Below, in pieces: positions 28,001 to 38,195 of a stretch of 64,000 nt of DNA; the stretch's first letter is position 1; every line of letters starts with the position of its first letter. The position numbers were made by a program, and so were the translations under genes. A model generated the notes under the pieces. It was given only the letters and a program-made list of their open reading frames with translations, had not been told where the DNA came from and searched no databases. The stretch is from positions 4,308,979 to 4,372,978 of the forward strand of contig NC_087383.1 in assembly GCF_963675165.1 (NCBI RefSeq), given 5' to 3'. The DNA comes from Halichondria panicea (lineage: Eukaryota; Porifera; Demospongiae; Suberitida; Halichondriidae).

Positions 28001-31000
28001 CGAGCAAATGGCTGCAGGAATGTAAAACCGTATACGAAATTCGAGATTTAATTGTAATGGAACAAGTGATCGATACGTTACCGTTGGAGGTACGGGTTTT
28101 TGTCAAAGAAAGACAACCCTGCACGAGCGCTGAAGCAGCAAAACTTGCTGACGACTATTGGCAAGCAAGGAAACCATCACTCGGAAGGCGAATGGAGTCT
28201 AATAGACCACAAGCTGGTCTAAAATTTTGCCATACATGTGGGAAGCAAGGACATTTGTCGAAAGACTGTAGAAACAAAACACCGGGGAAACCCGACTGGA
28301 AACCCCAAAACAGTGGAAACAGTGGAGTCAAGAAAGACCTCAAAGACATAGAATGTTTTAATTGCCATAAGAAAGGCCACTACTCCTCGAACTGTCCCGA
28401 GCGAGCAGGAGCACTGTTCTGTACAGAGAGGCGAATAGATTACCAAGGACAATCAAATACAAAGAAAACAGAAGTCCAAGCCAAACCTAGTGTCGTAAAA
28501 ACTGGCTCAGTTGAAGGAAAGAAAGTGGATAATATCCTATTAGACACAGGATGCTCAAGAACTCTCATTCGAAAGGACCTAGTTCCTCAGCATAAGCTAC
28601 TACACGGAGAAGTAGTTGCAATTCGTTGTGCACACGGAGATACAGTACTGTACCCCCTAGCAGAAGTCGATTTGGAGGTGGAGGGATACCTAATTTATGT
28701 GGAAGCAGCCATCTCGGATACACTCCCTATGCCCATACTCCTGGGCACAGATGTACCCGAACTCACGGCGATACTTAGAGGTGATCCAACCACGAAGAAA
28801 GTGGTGCCTCAGCAGGCATTGGCCGTGGTGACGAGAGCAAGTGCCATAAAGCAGCGAGAAGAAGAGGAAATGACTGCCCAAAAAGAAAAAGAGTCGGGCG
28901 CCCATTCAAAAACACTTGAAGTTGAGATGCAATTGCCAGTCAAGGAAACTGTAGACAGCGAGAGTGAGTCAAAAGTACATTATTTGGAAACTGTAGACAG
29001 CGAGAGTGAGTCCCAAAAAGAAGTACAAAACTTGGAAACTATTGGCAACGAGAACCTAAGTGACGTGCCCTTTCAAGATTTGGAGGATGAACTGTTTGTC
29101 CCAAGTCGAAACAGAGAGACCTTCACAAGAAAGGAGAAATGCCAACAGCGAGCAAAACATTTCGAAAAATGCAAAAATATGCAGTCGGAATTGCACCCAT
29201 TGGACATTTCACTCTCTAAATTCAAAGAATTGCAGCAAAGGATGATACCTTAAAACAGTGTGTCGAGGCAGCGGAAGGCAGCCCATCAACAGCAGGGGTA
29301 GGGTTCTATCAAAATGATGGCCTACTCTTTCGCAGGTGGATACCCCCCAAACAAGGGGCGGACGGAGTGGAAGTGGAGCAACTGGTACTCTCAAGGCATT
29401 GCCGAGAAGAAGTACTGAAATTGGCCCACAGCGTACCTTTAGCAGGCCACATGGGCAAAGAGAAGACTGCAAGGAGAATTCTGCAACGATTTTACTGGCC
29501 TACCTTATATCAAGATGTAGCGATGTCTCACATGCCAAAAATCTACACAAAGCAGAACCAAACGAGCACCGCTCATCCCACTCCCAACTATTCAGGAGCC
29601 CTTCAAGAGAATAGCGATGGACATTGTTGGTCCACTCCCAAGAAGCAATTCGGGCAAACGCTATATTTTGGTTATATGTGATTACGCGACCCGATACCCT
29701 GAGGCTATACCACTCAAAAGCATCGATGCCCCACACATAGCCGAACAGCTGATGACACTGTTCTCACGAGTTGGAATACCAGAGGAATATGTTCACACTT
29801 TCGCATTTGTCAGTCTGCCAAGCTTCTCGGACGATATCGAGTGGTCCGCGAACACTTCGGCCATACAGTAGCTCGAATGGAGAAAAGCCTGTGGACGATT
29901 GTGGTACTTCACGATATGCAAATAGTAAATATGGGATTACTTTGTCCCAGTCTTTCCTTCATCCTTTGTTGCCTTTCTGAGCATTCTTTTCAAAGTTTAA
30001 TTAAATCTTTCTACTACATTGTAGGCCATCAGTTTGGGGATGGTATGGTGTGGTACGAATGGGGTGTACATGGAGCATCCGATAAATCTCCGTTAGAAGT
30101 GTTGAAGTACAATTACTTCCTTGGTTTCTCCTACATCATGAAGATGCGAGATCGACTCGAACGAGCGACACAAGTGGTAAAAATGAATCTGGATATAGCA
30201 AAACAGACGTGGTATGACCAAAATTCCCGACAAAGAGAATTCCACCAAGGGTATCAAGTATTAGTACTATTGCCAACATCTAGCAACAAATTGCTCGCCC
30301 AATGGCAAGGACCGTATGAAGTGGTCAAACCAATTGGCAAGGTGGACTACCTGATCCACATGTACGATCGACGGAAAAAAAGAAGAATATTTCACGTTAA
30401 CATGTTGAAACAATGGTATGTACCCACCAATACTGGCTATATAGCAGAAGAAATTCAAGCTGATTATGTGGATGAAGATATACCTACGTGGACAGACTAT
30501 GATGAAGATAACAGTACCGATTGACAAGCGGGTTGACACCCCTCAGAGAGCCCAATTGCAGAGTCTACTGGACAAATACCAAGATGTATTCAAAAACCAA
30601 CCAGGACGCACTTCGTTAACGGAACACAGAATAATCACTGGAGATGCTCATCCCATTCGTGGATACCACATGCTCACAGAGATGCAGTCAGAGAAGAAAT
30701 TGGCGAGATGCTCGAGCAAGGTATCATAACCATCCTCAAGTGCTTATGGTTCCCCAATTGTGTTGGTGACCAAAAAAGACAAATCGCTAAGAATTTGTGT
30801 GGACTATCGGAAACTCAATTGTCAATCACAAGCAGATGCCTATCCTATGCCCAGGATAGATGATCTAATTGACGGACTTGGACGGTCACATTATATCTCA
30901 ACTCTGGACCTCACTAAAGGTTACTGGCAAGTACCTGTCGCTGCTGAAGATCGACCCAAAACGGCTTTTGTCACACCGTTTGGTTTGTTTCAATTCAAGG

Positions 31001-34000
31001 TGATGCCATTTGGACTACAAGGTGCCCCAGCGACTTTCCAAAGATTGATGGATCGTGTGATAGCTGGTCTCAGTGATTTCACAGCAACTTATCTTGATGA
31101 TGTGATAATATTCAGCGAAATGTGGGAGAAGCACCTGGAACACGTTCGAACTACTCTCCAACGACTCAGGAAAGCAGGATTAACAGTCAAAGCAAAGAAG
31201 TCACAGTTTGGAGCAAAGTACTGTACGTACCTCGGACATATAGTAGGTGGTGGAGTGGTCCAGCCAGGCTCAACAAAAGTACAAGCAGTACGAGAATTCC
31301 CAGCACCAGTTACTAAGAAGCAGGTCCGAACCTTTCTGGGAGAAACTACTATAACACTAATACTTTTTGAGCGAAAGCATAACATGGCGAGAGGCATTAG
31401 CAAGCGCACGCTTGCAACACTCGTTATTAGAGTAATTAACAGCCTCCACCCTACATTTGGGCATATTATTTGGTCTAATCCCCTGGTGTTCCCTAGTACA
31501 TATGGGGGTTAGAGGAGGTCGGACATCACTTGTACTTTCACTAATTATGACCTTTTAATGACATTCCAGGCCAAATTGCTTTTCATTTTTGCTGACTCAG
31601 CAGTAGCGTATACTGTACTTCTGCTAGTCTCTATTTTAGCCGCCCTCTAAAAGTTGGGCGGCCTAATCACGAGTCTATGTTATTGAGGGCGACTGATTCA
31701 TGAGACAATATTTCTGCACGGTTTCTGTTGCTGAATCTGTTGACAGCTAGTTGTGTTTGGTGTCTATGATGGTTACTGGACCTAACCCTATCACCACATA
31801 ATACCCATACTAGCTAGATCCGCCTAGATCCAGTCATGTTATACTGCTGAGTCAGCAAAACGAAAAGCAATTTGGCTTGGAATGTCATTAAAAGGTCATA
31901 ATTAGTGAAAGTTCAAGTGATGTCCAACCTCCTCTGTATGGGGGTTATGTGGGTCCCCTATAGGGGTGGGGAATTATTTTGACTAGTGCATAAGCGCCAC
32001 CATAATTATAGGCGCCAGCTGGGCTGAAGGCCATTTTTGGGGTGTTCTAAAATTATTGCACCACTCAGAAGTGGAATAAATATTTTCTGGCGCTATAATT
32101 GCATCAATTATGGTATCTATACAGTCTCGCACCAGCCCCGAATAAAAATAGGGGCTTGTACAAGACAATTTTGAGAATCCAGTTAAAATGTCTATATAAT
32201 TATATTCTAGATGGAGTTTTCAGTTCATTTTCGAGGAAAGACGTACAATCATGATCTTGTCTGTACGCACATTTTTGAGGCTAATCCGGTTGAAATGAAG
32301 AAGGCGATTATTACTGTTAACCAGAGTGAGCTAAATTGGAAAATTGCTTCCAGTGAGTTCTATCACCATGCCAATAGCTGCGATTGGATCAGAAAAGAGT
32401 TTAACAGGGATTATTTTGTGTCAGAACAAGAGCAGAAGTTTCCCCTAGCATTTGCGTTGAATACTTATAATTCGGCGTACCAGATTTTTCGGTTCCTCAA
32501 AATCATTTACAGACCTCACAATGTGTACTGCATCCATTACGACCAAAAGTCAGAAAAGTCTTTCAAGAAACTGATGATCTATATTTCTGTATGCTTGCCT
32601 AATGTGATTGTTCCCAGCAAGATTGAAAACGTTGTATGGGGGTGGCACACAATAGTAGATGCTCAGATGAACTGTATGGAAAATCTGTATGAGTTGCGAC
32701 ACAAGTTTCCTTGGAGGTACGTGATTACTCTGTGTGGAAAGGAAGTTCCATTGAGAACAAATAAAGAAATCGTAGACACTCTTCGTAAGTTAAATGGCAC
32801 CTCAGCAGTTGAGCTGGTGGGTGCTTTAAAGCATGAAATCCAGAGCTATTGGTCCTTTAAGCATGTTTTGATAGATGGAGAAGTGATACAATCAGACCAA
32901 AAACTTGGACCAGTACCTTTTAATCTCAACGTAACTAAGAGTATGGCCTACTTTGGACTGTCACGAACATTTGTCAATTTTTTACTACATAATGAAACGG
33001 CTATCAAGTTTCGGAGATTCATGGATGATACTAAAATCCCTGATGAACACTTCATTGCAACGCTTTTTAAAGAAGGTATTGTAGTAACAAGCCATATGTA
33101 TATGTGTAAAATAGGGTATTGTATTTCCCTGCGAAAGATTTGGAGTACGAATATCATTATCGCTATGTTTTAGCATCATACACAGTGATATTTACTAAAA
33201 AGCAGTGATATTTACTAAAAAGCTTAGTAAAAAACAGTGATGTTTAGTAAAAAGCAGTGATATTTAGTAAAAAGCAGTTAAAAAGCAGTGATGTTTACTA
33301 AAAACCAGTGATATTTACTAAAAAGCTTAGTAAAAAGCAGTGATATTTAGTAAAAAGCAGTGATGTTTAGTCCTTCGACCTACTTGTATATTATCGACCA
33401 TAACTAAATATCACTGCTTTTTACTAAGCTTTTTAGTAAATATCACTGCTTTTTAGTAAACATCACTGCTTTTTACTAAGTATCACTGCTTTAGTAAGTA
33501 TCACTGCTAAATATCACTGCTTTTTACTAAACCACATCACTGCTTTTTAGTAAATATCACTGCTTTTTACTAAATATCACTGCTTTTTACTAAATATCAC
33601 TGCTTTTTACTAAACATCACTGCTTTTTACTAAATATCACTGAATATCACTGCTTTTTATAACACCGATGTTTAGTAAATATCCATGGCTCGAGGAATAG
33701 TGCCTTCTCCGTGGACATGTTCCTTAAAAAAAGGATTTTGATACAAACGGCACTCCATACTGCACATGCATTCGTTCTGTATTGTTTTCGTTCGTTGCAA
33801 GCGTTGGATCATGGATTTTTGAGACTATTAGATAACCTTGCAATTATAACACCCTTTTTTTTTTTAGCAAAATTTGCCTATAAATATAACCATAAGTTGG
33901 CCTGACCACAAAAGTTGATTTGCTACGTCCCTAACTCATGTGTTGGATCATGGATGCAGGGCCTAGGAGCTATAATTATATAGGGCTAGCTAGCTACACG

Positions 34001-35785
34001 TGGCTTTTATTTGAGACACGTGAATGCACATGTTTTATTTTTATTTCGGCTTCTTTGCTATTATCTCATATCCTGGCCCATTCCAGCTTACTTCGCTGTG
34101 ATCCTAGTTCATAGTCAGTTGCCTAGCTACAAATCATGATCTGAAACGAGAAATGTTAATTTGACCAAGCATCTCTTGCATGGACTCAATTAAGTGTTTT
34201 ATCTGAGTATATAAACTGTTATTTACAGTCTATATAATTATGCCTCAAGGCGTAGCCGCACGAGGAATACGGTAAAGCTGACTGCATGTGTGTGTGTGTG
34301 TGTGCCTGCATGTTCCAACTGTAAACTGCTCAACGGTGGATTAGCAAACTAAAGCTTCTTTCTCGAGTTATGGCTAGTTTGACTCACATTGAAGGCTGTT
34401 GCAGTCTCTTCAGAATCTTTCATAGCATCATCTGTTCACATAAACTTTCTATTCTGAATCAACATAATTATGAGTTAGCCTAGCTTGCACTAAAGCGCTA
34501 GCTTTTTGTTAGCTACAAGACTCAGAAAATATCTGTTAAAACAGCTATAGCTAGCAGCAGAGCCTCCAAGTATACGGATTTCTGTCTTCTAATACGGTTA
34601 TACGGAATTAACTGCAAAAATACGGATATACATGTAGATCTAGAAGACTAGAAGTGACCTTTTATCAGCTTACAGAATAAGTTAACTGGCCTTATAGTTG
34701 ACAGTGAAGAATCTAGTAGCATCCCTACAGCTGTAGTAGCGCTACGCCTTATGCTGGTAGTGAGTCTGATATTGAAAGACAGCTATAAACTTATCTGTAA
34801 AACAAAGTTTCGCTTGCCACGCCCATTTATTGAAGTACAAAGCCACTAAATTGCATTTCATCGAATTTCCATGTTTTGTTATACTGAAAATCATCATTAA
34901 ATTGAGCTGATTAATACTGAAAAGAAAAGTTTCTACTTGGAGGCTCTGTAGCAGTAGCCATTTGTGAAATTGATCTCTTCGGACACACCCTTTAATTATT
35001 CCTGTGGATGTAATGCGCATGCGCTCATCCCCACAGAGAAAATAATATCCTGGCAGAATCATGAGGGCCTGGTATTAGCCACAAAACACTACCATATATA
35101 CAATAAACAATATGCATGTACTCAAGTAGATATTATATACACTGAACTCCAGATCCTGGAAGAATCAATTTTCTTCTTTCTTGAGGTCCTGGTAAGCCAC
35201 ATACTACAATAGAACAACAATAGATGCATGTAAATAAGTATTTTCTTCTCAGTGAGTTTATATAGATAAGCTAACTTTAATGTAATAGAAACTACACTAT
35301 AACACTAATACTTTTTGAGTGAAAGCATAACATGGCGAGAGGCACTAGCAAGAGCCCGCTTGCAGCACTCGTTATTATAGTTTTAGTGTATAATAATTAT
35401 GCTGAATACATAGCACATCTATATGGATACAGGTGTACCTGGTGGAAAAGATGAAAGATACTCGAACTTCACTCCTACAATTTCATCATATCTGTGGATA
35501 TATTCAGAGGAAACAAAAGAACAGTGCAATGGAATTAATGTAAATAACATTTGCATTGTTTCAAGTGTTGACCTTCATCGATTGGACTACAAATACGATC
35601 CCCAAAAAAATCACCAGACATTCTTCCACAACAAGTTCTTTATTGAGAAAGACCAAGTTGTGATGGACTGCGCTGAGACAGAGCTTATTAGGAGAAACAG
35701 AGAAGAGTGTTTAAAGGACGCAGAATCACTACACCTTTCAAGCCCATACTATTCAGCTTGTGACAGTGCATGGCAGCGAAGTTGA
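25094..35785 (+). CDS. GCNT-like: GCNT-like beta-1,6-GlcNAc-transferase, copy A (3 exons)
   Basis: Exons: 25094-25177, 32211-33075 and 35433-35785; joined length 1302 nt, 433 residues, close to the roughly 430 of core-2 GlcNAc-transferases. Exon 1 encodes a short cytosolic tail and signal anchor (type II Golgi membrane protein) ending QT|gtaag, phase 0. Exon 2 starts after 'attctag'. It carries the GT14 landmarks CIHYDQKS (about 135), CGKEVPLRTN (about 203) and PDEHF (about 305), whose Glu corresponds to the catalytic base of the mouse core-2 enzyme. It ends GAAG|gtattg, phase 1. Exon 3 begins 'atacag|GT' and supplies the C-terminus. The known family transfers GlcNAc from UDP-GlcNAc in beta-1,6 linkage to O-glycan or I-antigen acceptors; the acceptor here is unknown. 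Intron 1 (7.0 kb) holds an 825-bp palindrome, MITEs and a Ty3/gypsy remnant. Intron 2 (2.4 kb) holds an inverted minisatellite. Whether it is still spliced correctly is untested. Confidence 0.88.
25223..26047. mobile_element. 825-bp palindromic element with TA target duplication
   Basis: Arms of about 410 bases (25223-25632 and 25640-26047) are about 95% reverse complementary with almost no loop. Ends are GAGTAAGTCGCC and GGCGACATACTC (allowing mismatches), flanked by TA on both sides. The matching intron of copy B reads 'tagcgctatatataaattag' (49881) without the element, which is exactly the site with one TA. This defines a Tc1/mariner-like insertion. It codes for nothing. Confidence 0.93.
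26263..26592. repeat. MITE, TAGATGGGCGTG family (copy 1)
   Basis: Terminal inverted repeats of about 65 bases (start 'tagatgggcgtgcctgtccc') surround a core containing 'gtattacgtaagaactatac'. It is about 90% like the copy at 42488-42822. Partial or diverged copies lie at 13906, 53179 and 63013. The family makes 9-bp target duplications where this can be seen (see 42488), as Mutator-like elements do. Confidence 0.85.
26754..27147. mobile_element. 394-bp MITE with AGTGGCGGATCC ends
   Basis: Terminal inverted repeats AGTGGCGGATCC / GGATCCGCCACT lie between direct repeats GTGGATC (26747-26753 and 27148-27154). A 7-8 bp duplication and CAGTGGCG-type ends suggest a hAT-like non-autonomous element. 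It sits immediately upstream of, or inside, the 5' LTR region of the gypsy element. Confidence 0.82.
27285..27296 (+). promoter_or_regulatory. Retrotransposon primer-binding site (tRNA-Leu type)
   Basis: TGGTGGCAGCGG is complementary to a tRNA 3' end CCGCTGCCACCA, which is the acceptor end of animal tRNA-Leu(AAG). It lies two bases after a 'caca' that would be the LTR end. This places the 5' LTR just upstream of 27283. Its start cannot be fixed because no 3' LTR survives for comparison. Confidence 0.7.
27318..29253 (+). pseudogene. gag-pr: gag-protease of the Gmr1-like element
   Basis: The first part (27318-27840) is broken into three frames. From 27844 a 469-residue frame is open. Residues about 1-105 are capsid-like, with the signature of the SCAN domain ('LIVMEQVIDTLPLEVRVFVK'). 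Two zinc knuckles follow, CHTCGKQGHLSKDC and CFNCHKKGHYSSNC. A retropepsin motif LLDTGCSRTLI lies near residue 235. After the protease, two near-identical 16-residue repeats ('ETVDSESES') precede the end. The frame ends before integrase. Gag forms the particle and protease matures it; this copy cannot make a full Gag because of the upstream frameshifts. Confidence 0.85.
29350..30524 (+). pseudogene. int: Integrase of the Gmr1-like element, internally inverted
   Basis: The zinc-binding N-terminus starts near 29367 (LAHSVPLAGHMGKEK then YWPTLYQDV), with its Cys pair shifted out of frame. The core begins at 29617 (MDIVGPLPRSNSGKRYILV, holding the first catalytic Asp) and stops at VGIPEE near 29787. 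From about 29788 to 30075 the integrase text continues on the opposite strand (RTTPYHPQTDG and PFELLYGR can be read there). The plus strand resumes near 30130 with a GPY/F-type C-terminus (QWQGPYEVVKPIGK). The part with the second catalytic Asp is missing. Not functional. Confidence 0.85.
30525..31346 (+). pseudogene. rt: Reverse transcriptase of the Gmr1-like element, truncated
   Basis: A pre-RT segment overlapping the integrase end (LQSLLDKYQDVFKNQPG) shifts frame near 30690. A clean frame from 30760 then has LRICVDYRKLN, the STLDLTKGYWQVP region with catalytic Asp, the MPFGLQGAPATFQ box, and YLDD at about 31090-31101, ending at KKQVRTFLG near 31346. The connection to RNase H is cut by the short repeat that starts at 31346. 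Confidence 0.9.
31346..31432. repeat. ~90-bp repeat 'actataacactaatac...'
   Basis: A short element, 'cactaatactttttgagcga' to 'cactcgttattagag', closely matches 35291-35384 and part of 56310-56350. The copy at 35291 is missing from the equivalent place in duplication copy B, so it is mobile. Here it truncates the reverse transcriptase. Confidence 0.7.
31512..31938. mobile_element. 427-bp TIR element with 10-bp target duplication
   Basis: Terminal inverted repeats of about 75 bases begin 'agaggaggtcggacatcact'. Flanks are TATGGGGGTT on both sides (31502-31511 and about 31940-31949). Copy B of the duplication has one uninterrupted 'acatatgggggttatgtgg' at about 50957, the empty site. A shorter, nearly loopless copy of the same element sits at 50741-50852. 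Confidence 0.9.
33177..33670. repeat. Inverted minisatellite of ~20-bp units
   Basis: About nine imperfect copies of 'cagtgatatttactaaaaag' on the left (33181-33370) face about a dozen reverse-complement copies on the right (33400-33660) across a 35-base spacer. The whole block can fold on itself. It lies in intron 2 of GCNT copy A and is absent from copy B. Confidence 0.88.
33671..35290. other. Intron 2 sequence of GCNT copy A
   Basis: Partly homologous to 54440-54850 in copy B ('cgttgcaagc.ttggat', 'catctcttgcatgga'). At 34240-34320 lies another 'gcgtagccgcacgagg' module followed by a (GT)n run. No coding exon seen. Confidence 0.55.
35291..35384. repeat. Second copy of the ~90-bp repeat
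   Basis: Matches 31346-31432. Copy B of the duplication lacks it at the equivalent position near 55130, so it inserted after the duplication or was lost from copy B. Confidence 0.7.
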
Positions 35786-36093
35786 TTGTTACTGATTATA
35801 ATTATTATACAGTGATTTTATCACGTGCATGTTTGGACCATAATTTTATTATGCCTCAGTGTGCGCATGCGCAAGCGAGGTATATATACAGTAGTATGCA
35901 TGTTTATGCATGTGTGTGTGTGTGTAAATATAATTATAGAGTGCTACATGCAGCTGCTCAAGGACCAATGAATTGCTAATAAGAGTTTGTTATAGTGGGT
36001 AATCCGACTTCATATAATTGTTGAATGGTTTAGGTTTCCTGACAATCCTGTATGGGTGTTAATAATTATGTTCACAGTGTATAATCGTGATTA

Positions 36094-36322
36094 CCGTATA
36101 GCGCTAAATTTTCGAGGCACTTATATTTCGTGGATTGGCCTCTAAAAGCCATTTTGTTACACAATGTTCGCGGAATGACTGCTAACCGGAAGCCACGCCT
36201 TAAATCTTTGCACGTTATAGCAGGTAATTTAACAATTTTCGTGGACTTATTTTCGTGTAGAATTCTAACCCACGAAATCCGCGAAAATTAAGCCCCTCGA
36301 AAATTTCGTGCTATATGGTATA
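36094..36322. repeat. MITE, ACCGTATAGC family
   Basis: Inverted ends 'accgtatagcgctaaatttt' and 'aaaatttcgtgctatatggt'. The family is scattered through the window: about 36415-36575, 53105-53175, 54043-54283, 55840-56010, 58780-58997 and 59564-59752. All copies have ends near 'taccgtatagcgggtaattt' and internal 'attcgtggt' words. Confidence 0.8.
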
Positions 36323-36414
36323 TTTAATCGGTTTTTAGGTATACTTTTGGTTAGAGTAATAACCTCTGTAGCTTAGCAATAGCAGTGCATATAGACATGG
36401 AAAGATTTGAACAA

Positions 36415-36575
36415 ACTACCATGCCGTTTATAGCCAGTAATTTTCGGGGGACAAAACATTCGTGGTTGCTGCTTGCACTGCAGGTATATATATAAAGGTA
36501 TATAGGCAAGGTCGCTTCATTCGTGGTTTAAGTTCCAACCACGAATATTTTGTCCCCCAAAAATGACCAGCTATA
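36415..36575. repeat. MITE, ACCGTATAGC family (within duplication A)
   Basis: Matches 55840-56010 at the corresponding place of duplication copy B, so this insertion predates the duplication. Ends 'ttatagccagtaattttcgg' and the complement. Confidence 0.75.
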
Positions 36576-36706
36576 TACAGTATTGCATTATGTGTGTGCG
36601 TTTAGCATTTTCTTGTCATGCACTTTCACTAATTCCATCTTTTGAGAATTTCCTGTAGAATATGCGTCCGCTTCCTGAATAAGTATTAGTTATTGCCCAG
36701 CCAGAG

Positions 36707-36792
36707 TGCAACATGCCATATATTGCACTGGAGCAATATAATGCCCGAGGGCATTATATCATGCATCCAGTGCAATATATGGCATGTTGCAT
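36707..36792. repeat. 86-bp hairpin with 25-bp perfect outer arms
   Basis: 'gcaacatgccatatattgca' and its complement 'tgcaatatatggcatgttgc' form the outer stem. An inner stem 'ataatgccc|gagggcattat' closes it. Looser copies of the same words follow at 37070-37200. Confidence 0.8.
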
Positions 36793-37321
36793 GAGGGCGC
36801 CTGCAATAACTAACTTGTTGCCCAATGACGTTAAACTCGTCTGACTGGTCATATAAATCGTAATAAAAGACATGTGTTTTGAAGGAATTTAGTGTGTTCA
36901 TTAGTTTTACTGAATTCCATAGTAAATTTTTTAGGTTTTCTTCCCACTAGTAGTTGTAAAGGTAGTAGCCTATAAAAGGGACCAACTGAGTATTGGGTGG
37001 GATAGTGGGGCATAAGTCCCAAATGGATATCTCTTAAAGAAATCTACTGCATTTACACACAGTGTAAGTGCATATAATCCAGTGCATTATGCCATATAAT
37101 GCAGTGCAATATAATTATGGTAGCCATGGCAGTGATGCAACATGCCATATACTGAGCACTGGATTGCTTTGATCTGCCCACTCACTGGGCAACAAGTGCG
37201 CTTCCTGAAAATTAGGACATGGAAAGAATAGATATTGTTATTTTCTAGTAATATTTTCACTAAAAATGTAATTCCATATTTTGAGAACTAGCTCATTTGT
37301 CAGAATAATTATGTGTGCGCA

Positions 37322-37400
37322 ATGCTATCACCAGTGGACCTGGTTATAGCCAAGGCCAGCTTGCAGCAGAACTAACAAACTAACTATATATACCACATGT
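37322..37400 (+). mobile_element. LINE 3'-tail fragment
   Basis: 'cagtggacctggttatagcc' and the following 40 bases repeat the 3' end of the LINE fragment at 13.6 kb. Only the tail is present. Confidence 0.65.
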
Positions 37401-37639
37401 ACACACTATTTTACATACACAGTTCTTTGTTTTATTTATATATAAATCCTACCATCTACTAAATTTTAACTTGCTTCCTCGTTAGTCTCGAATACCAGCC
37501 GGTTCTCATTGTAAGCGTGGGCGGGAGAGAACCGTCTGGTGACTCTGCATGGGCATACTTTTCCGTCATCGGACGGAATGTGGGTACCAGTAGAGTATAT
37601 TCATTGGAGCCTTACCCACAAGAATGGTAAGATAGCTTC

Positions 37640-38195
37640 GATAATGCAACCAAAAAATGATGCTGTTTTTTTTACAGAGGGGGTTTTAAAAAAAATGGTG
37701 CTGTTTTAAAATGATGCTGTTTTTTTTACAAAGGGTTTAAAAAAATGGTGCTGTTTTTTTACAGAGGTGTGTTTTAAAAAATGATGCTGTTTTTTTACAG
37801 AGAGGGTTTTAAAAAATGATACTGTTTTTTTACAGAGGTGTGTTTTAAAAAATGATGCTGTTTTTTTTACAGAGGGTTTTAAAAAAAATAGTGCGGTTTT
37901 TTTGACAGGGTTTTAAAAAAAATAGTGCGGTTTTTTTTACAGAGGTGTGTTTTAAAAAATGATGCTGTTTCTTTTTACATTTTTACAGAGAGGGTTTTAA
38001 AAAAATGGTGCTGTTCTTTTCACAGAAGTGTGTTTTAAAAAATGATGCTGTTTTTTTACAGAGGTGTGTTTTAAAAAATGATGCTGTTTTTTTTACAGAG
38101 GGTTTTAAAAAATGGTGCTGTTTTTTTACAGAGGTTTTTAAAAAATGGTGCTGTTTTTTACAGAGGTTTTTAAAAAAATTGTGACACTGTACATG
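37640..38195. repeat. Minisatellite of ~35-40-bp T/A-rich units
   Basis: About 14 imperfect tandem copies of 'ttttttacagaggtgtgttttaaaaaatgatgctg' (split here: 'ttttttacagaggtgtgttt' + 'taaaaaatgatgctg'), with variable T and A runs. Long frames over it on the minus strand ('KKTASFFKTH' repeats) are artefacts of the repeat. A short inverted piece of the array lies at 43090-43160. Confidence 0.9.

Larger units (their letters stand above)
27155..31346 (+). mobile_element. Decayed Ty3/gypsy retrotransposon with INT before RT (Gmr1-like)
   Basis: Order on the plus strand: LTR remnant, tRNA primer site (27285), Gag with two CCHC knuckles, protease, integrase (29.35-30.5 kb), then reverse transcriptase (30.53-31.35 kb). 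Canonical Ty3/gypsy has RT-RNaseH before integrase. The Ty1-like order together with a SCAN-like capsid fits the known Gmr1-like lineage. RT stops short at 31346 where another repeat begins; RNase H and the 3' LTR are absent. Gag has early frameshifts, and part of integrase is inverted. The element lies in intron 1 of GCNT copy A, same orientation as the gene. Confidence 0.88.
24994..37325 (+). repeat. Segmental duplication, copy A
   Basis: Sequence around the copy A glycosyltransferase gene matches 49636-56255 from upstream of exon 1 ('tgtctgatcgaccagagata') to about 1.5 kb past the stop ('catttgtcagaataattatg'). Copy A is about 5.7 kb longer, mostly because of transposable elements in intron 1. 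Confidence 0.85.

Noticed and set aside
29350-31346. Ty1/copia identity suggested by INT before RT
   Set aside because: RT motifs (LRICVDYRKLN, YLDD), double CCHC Gag and GPY/F integrase tail are Ty3/gypsy-type; the order is better explained by a Gmr1-like lineage.
32211-33173. GCNT exon 2 as a complete 320-residue single-exon gene starting at its internal ATG
   Set aside because: The conserved splice sites at both ends, shared by the two paralogues, and the separate signal-anchor and C-terminal exons show it is an internal exon; the extra 32 residues are read-through into intron 2.
33177-33670. CRISPR-like look of regularly repeated ~20-bp units
   Set aside because: Units are directly adjacent without unique spacers, lie in an animal intron and switch orientation halfway.
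31347-36700. A 3' LTR for the gypsy element
   Set aside because: I looked for repeats of the sequence before the primer site and found none; the element is truncated at 31346.
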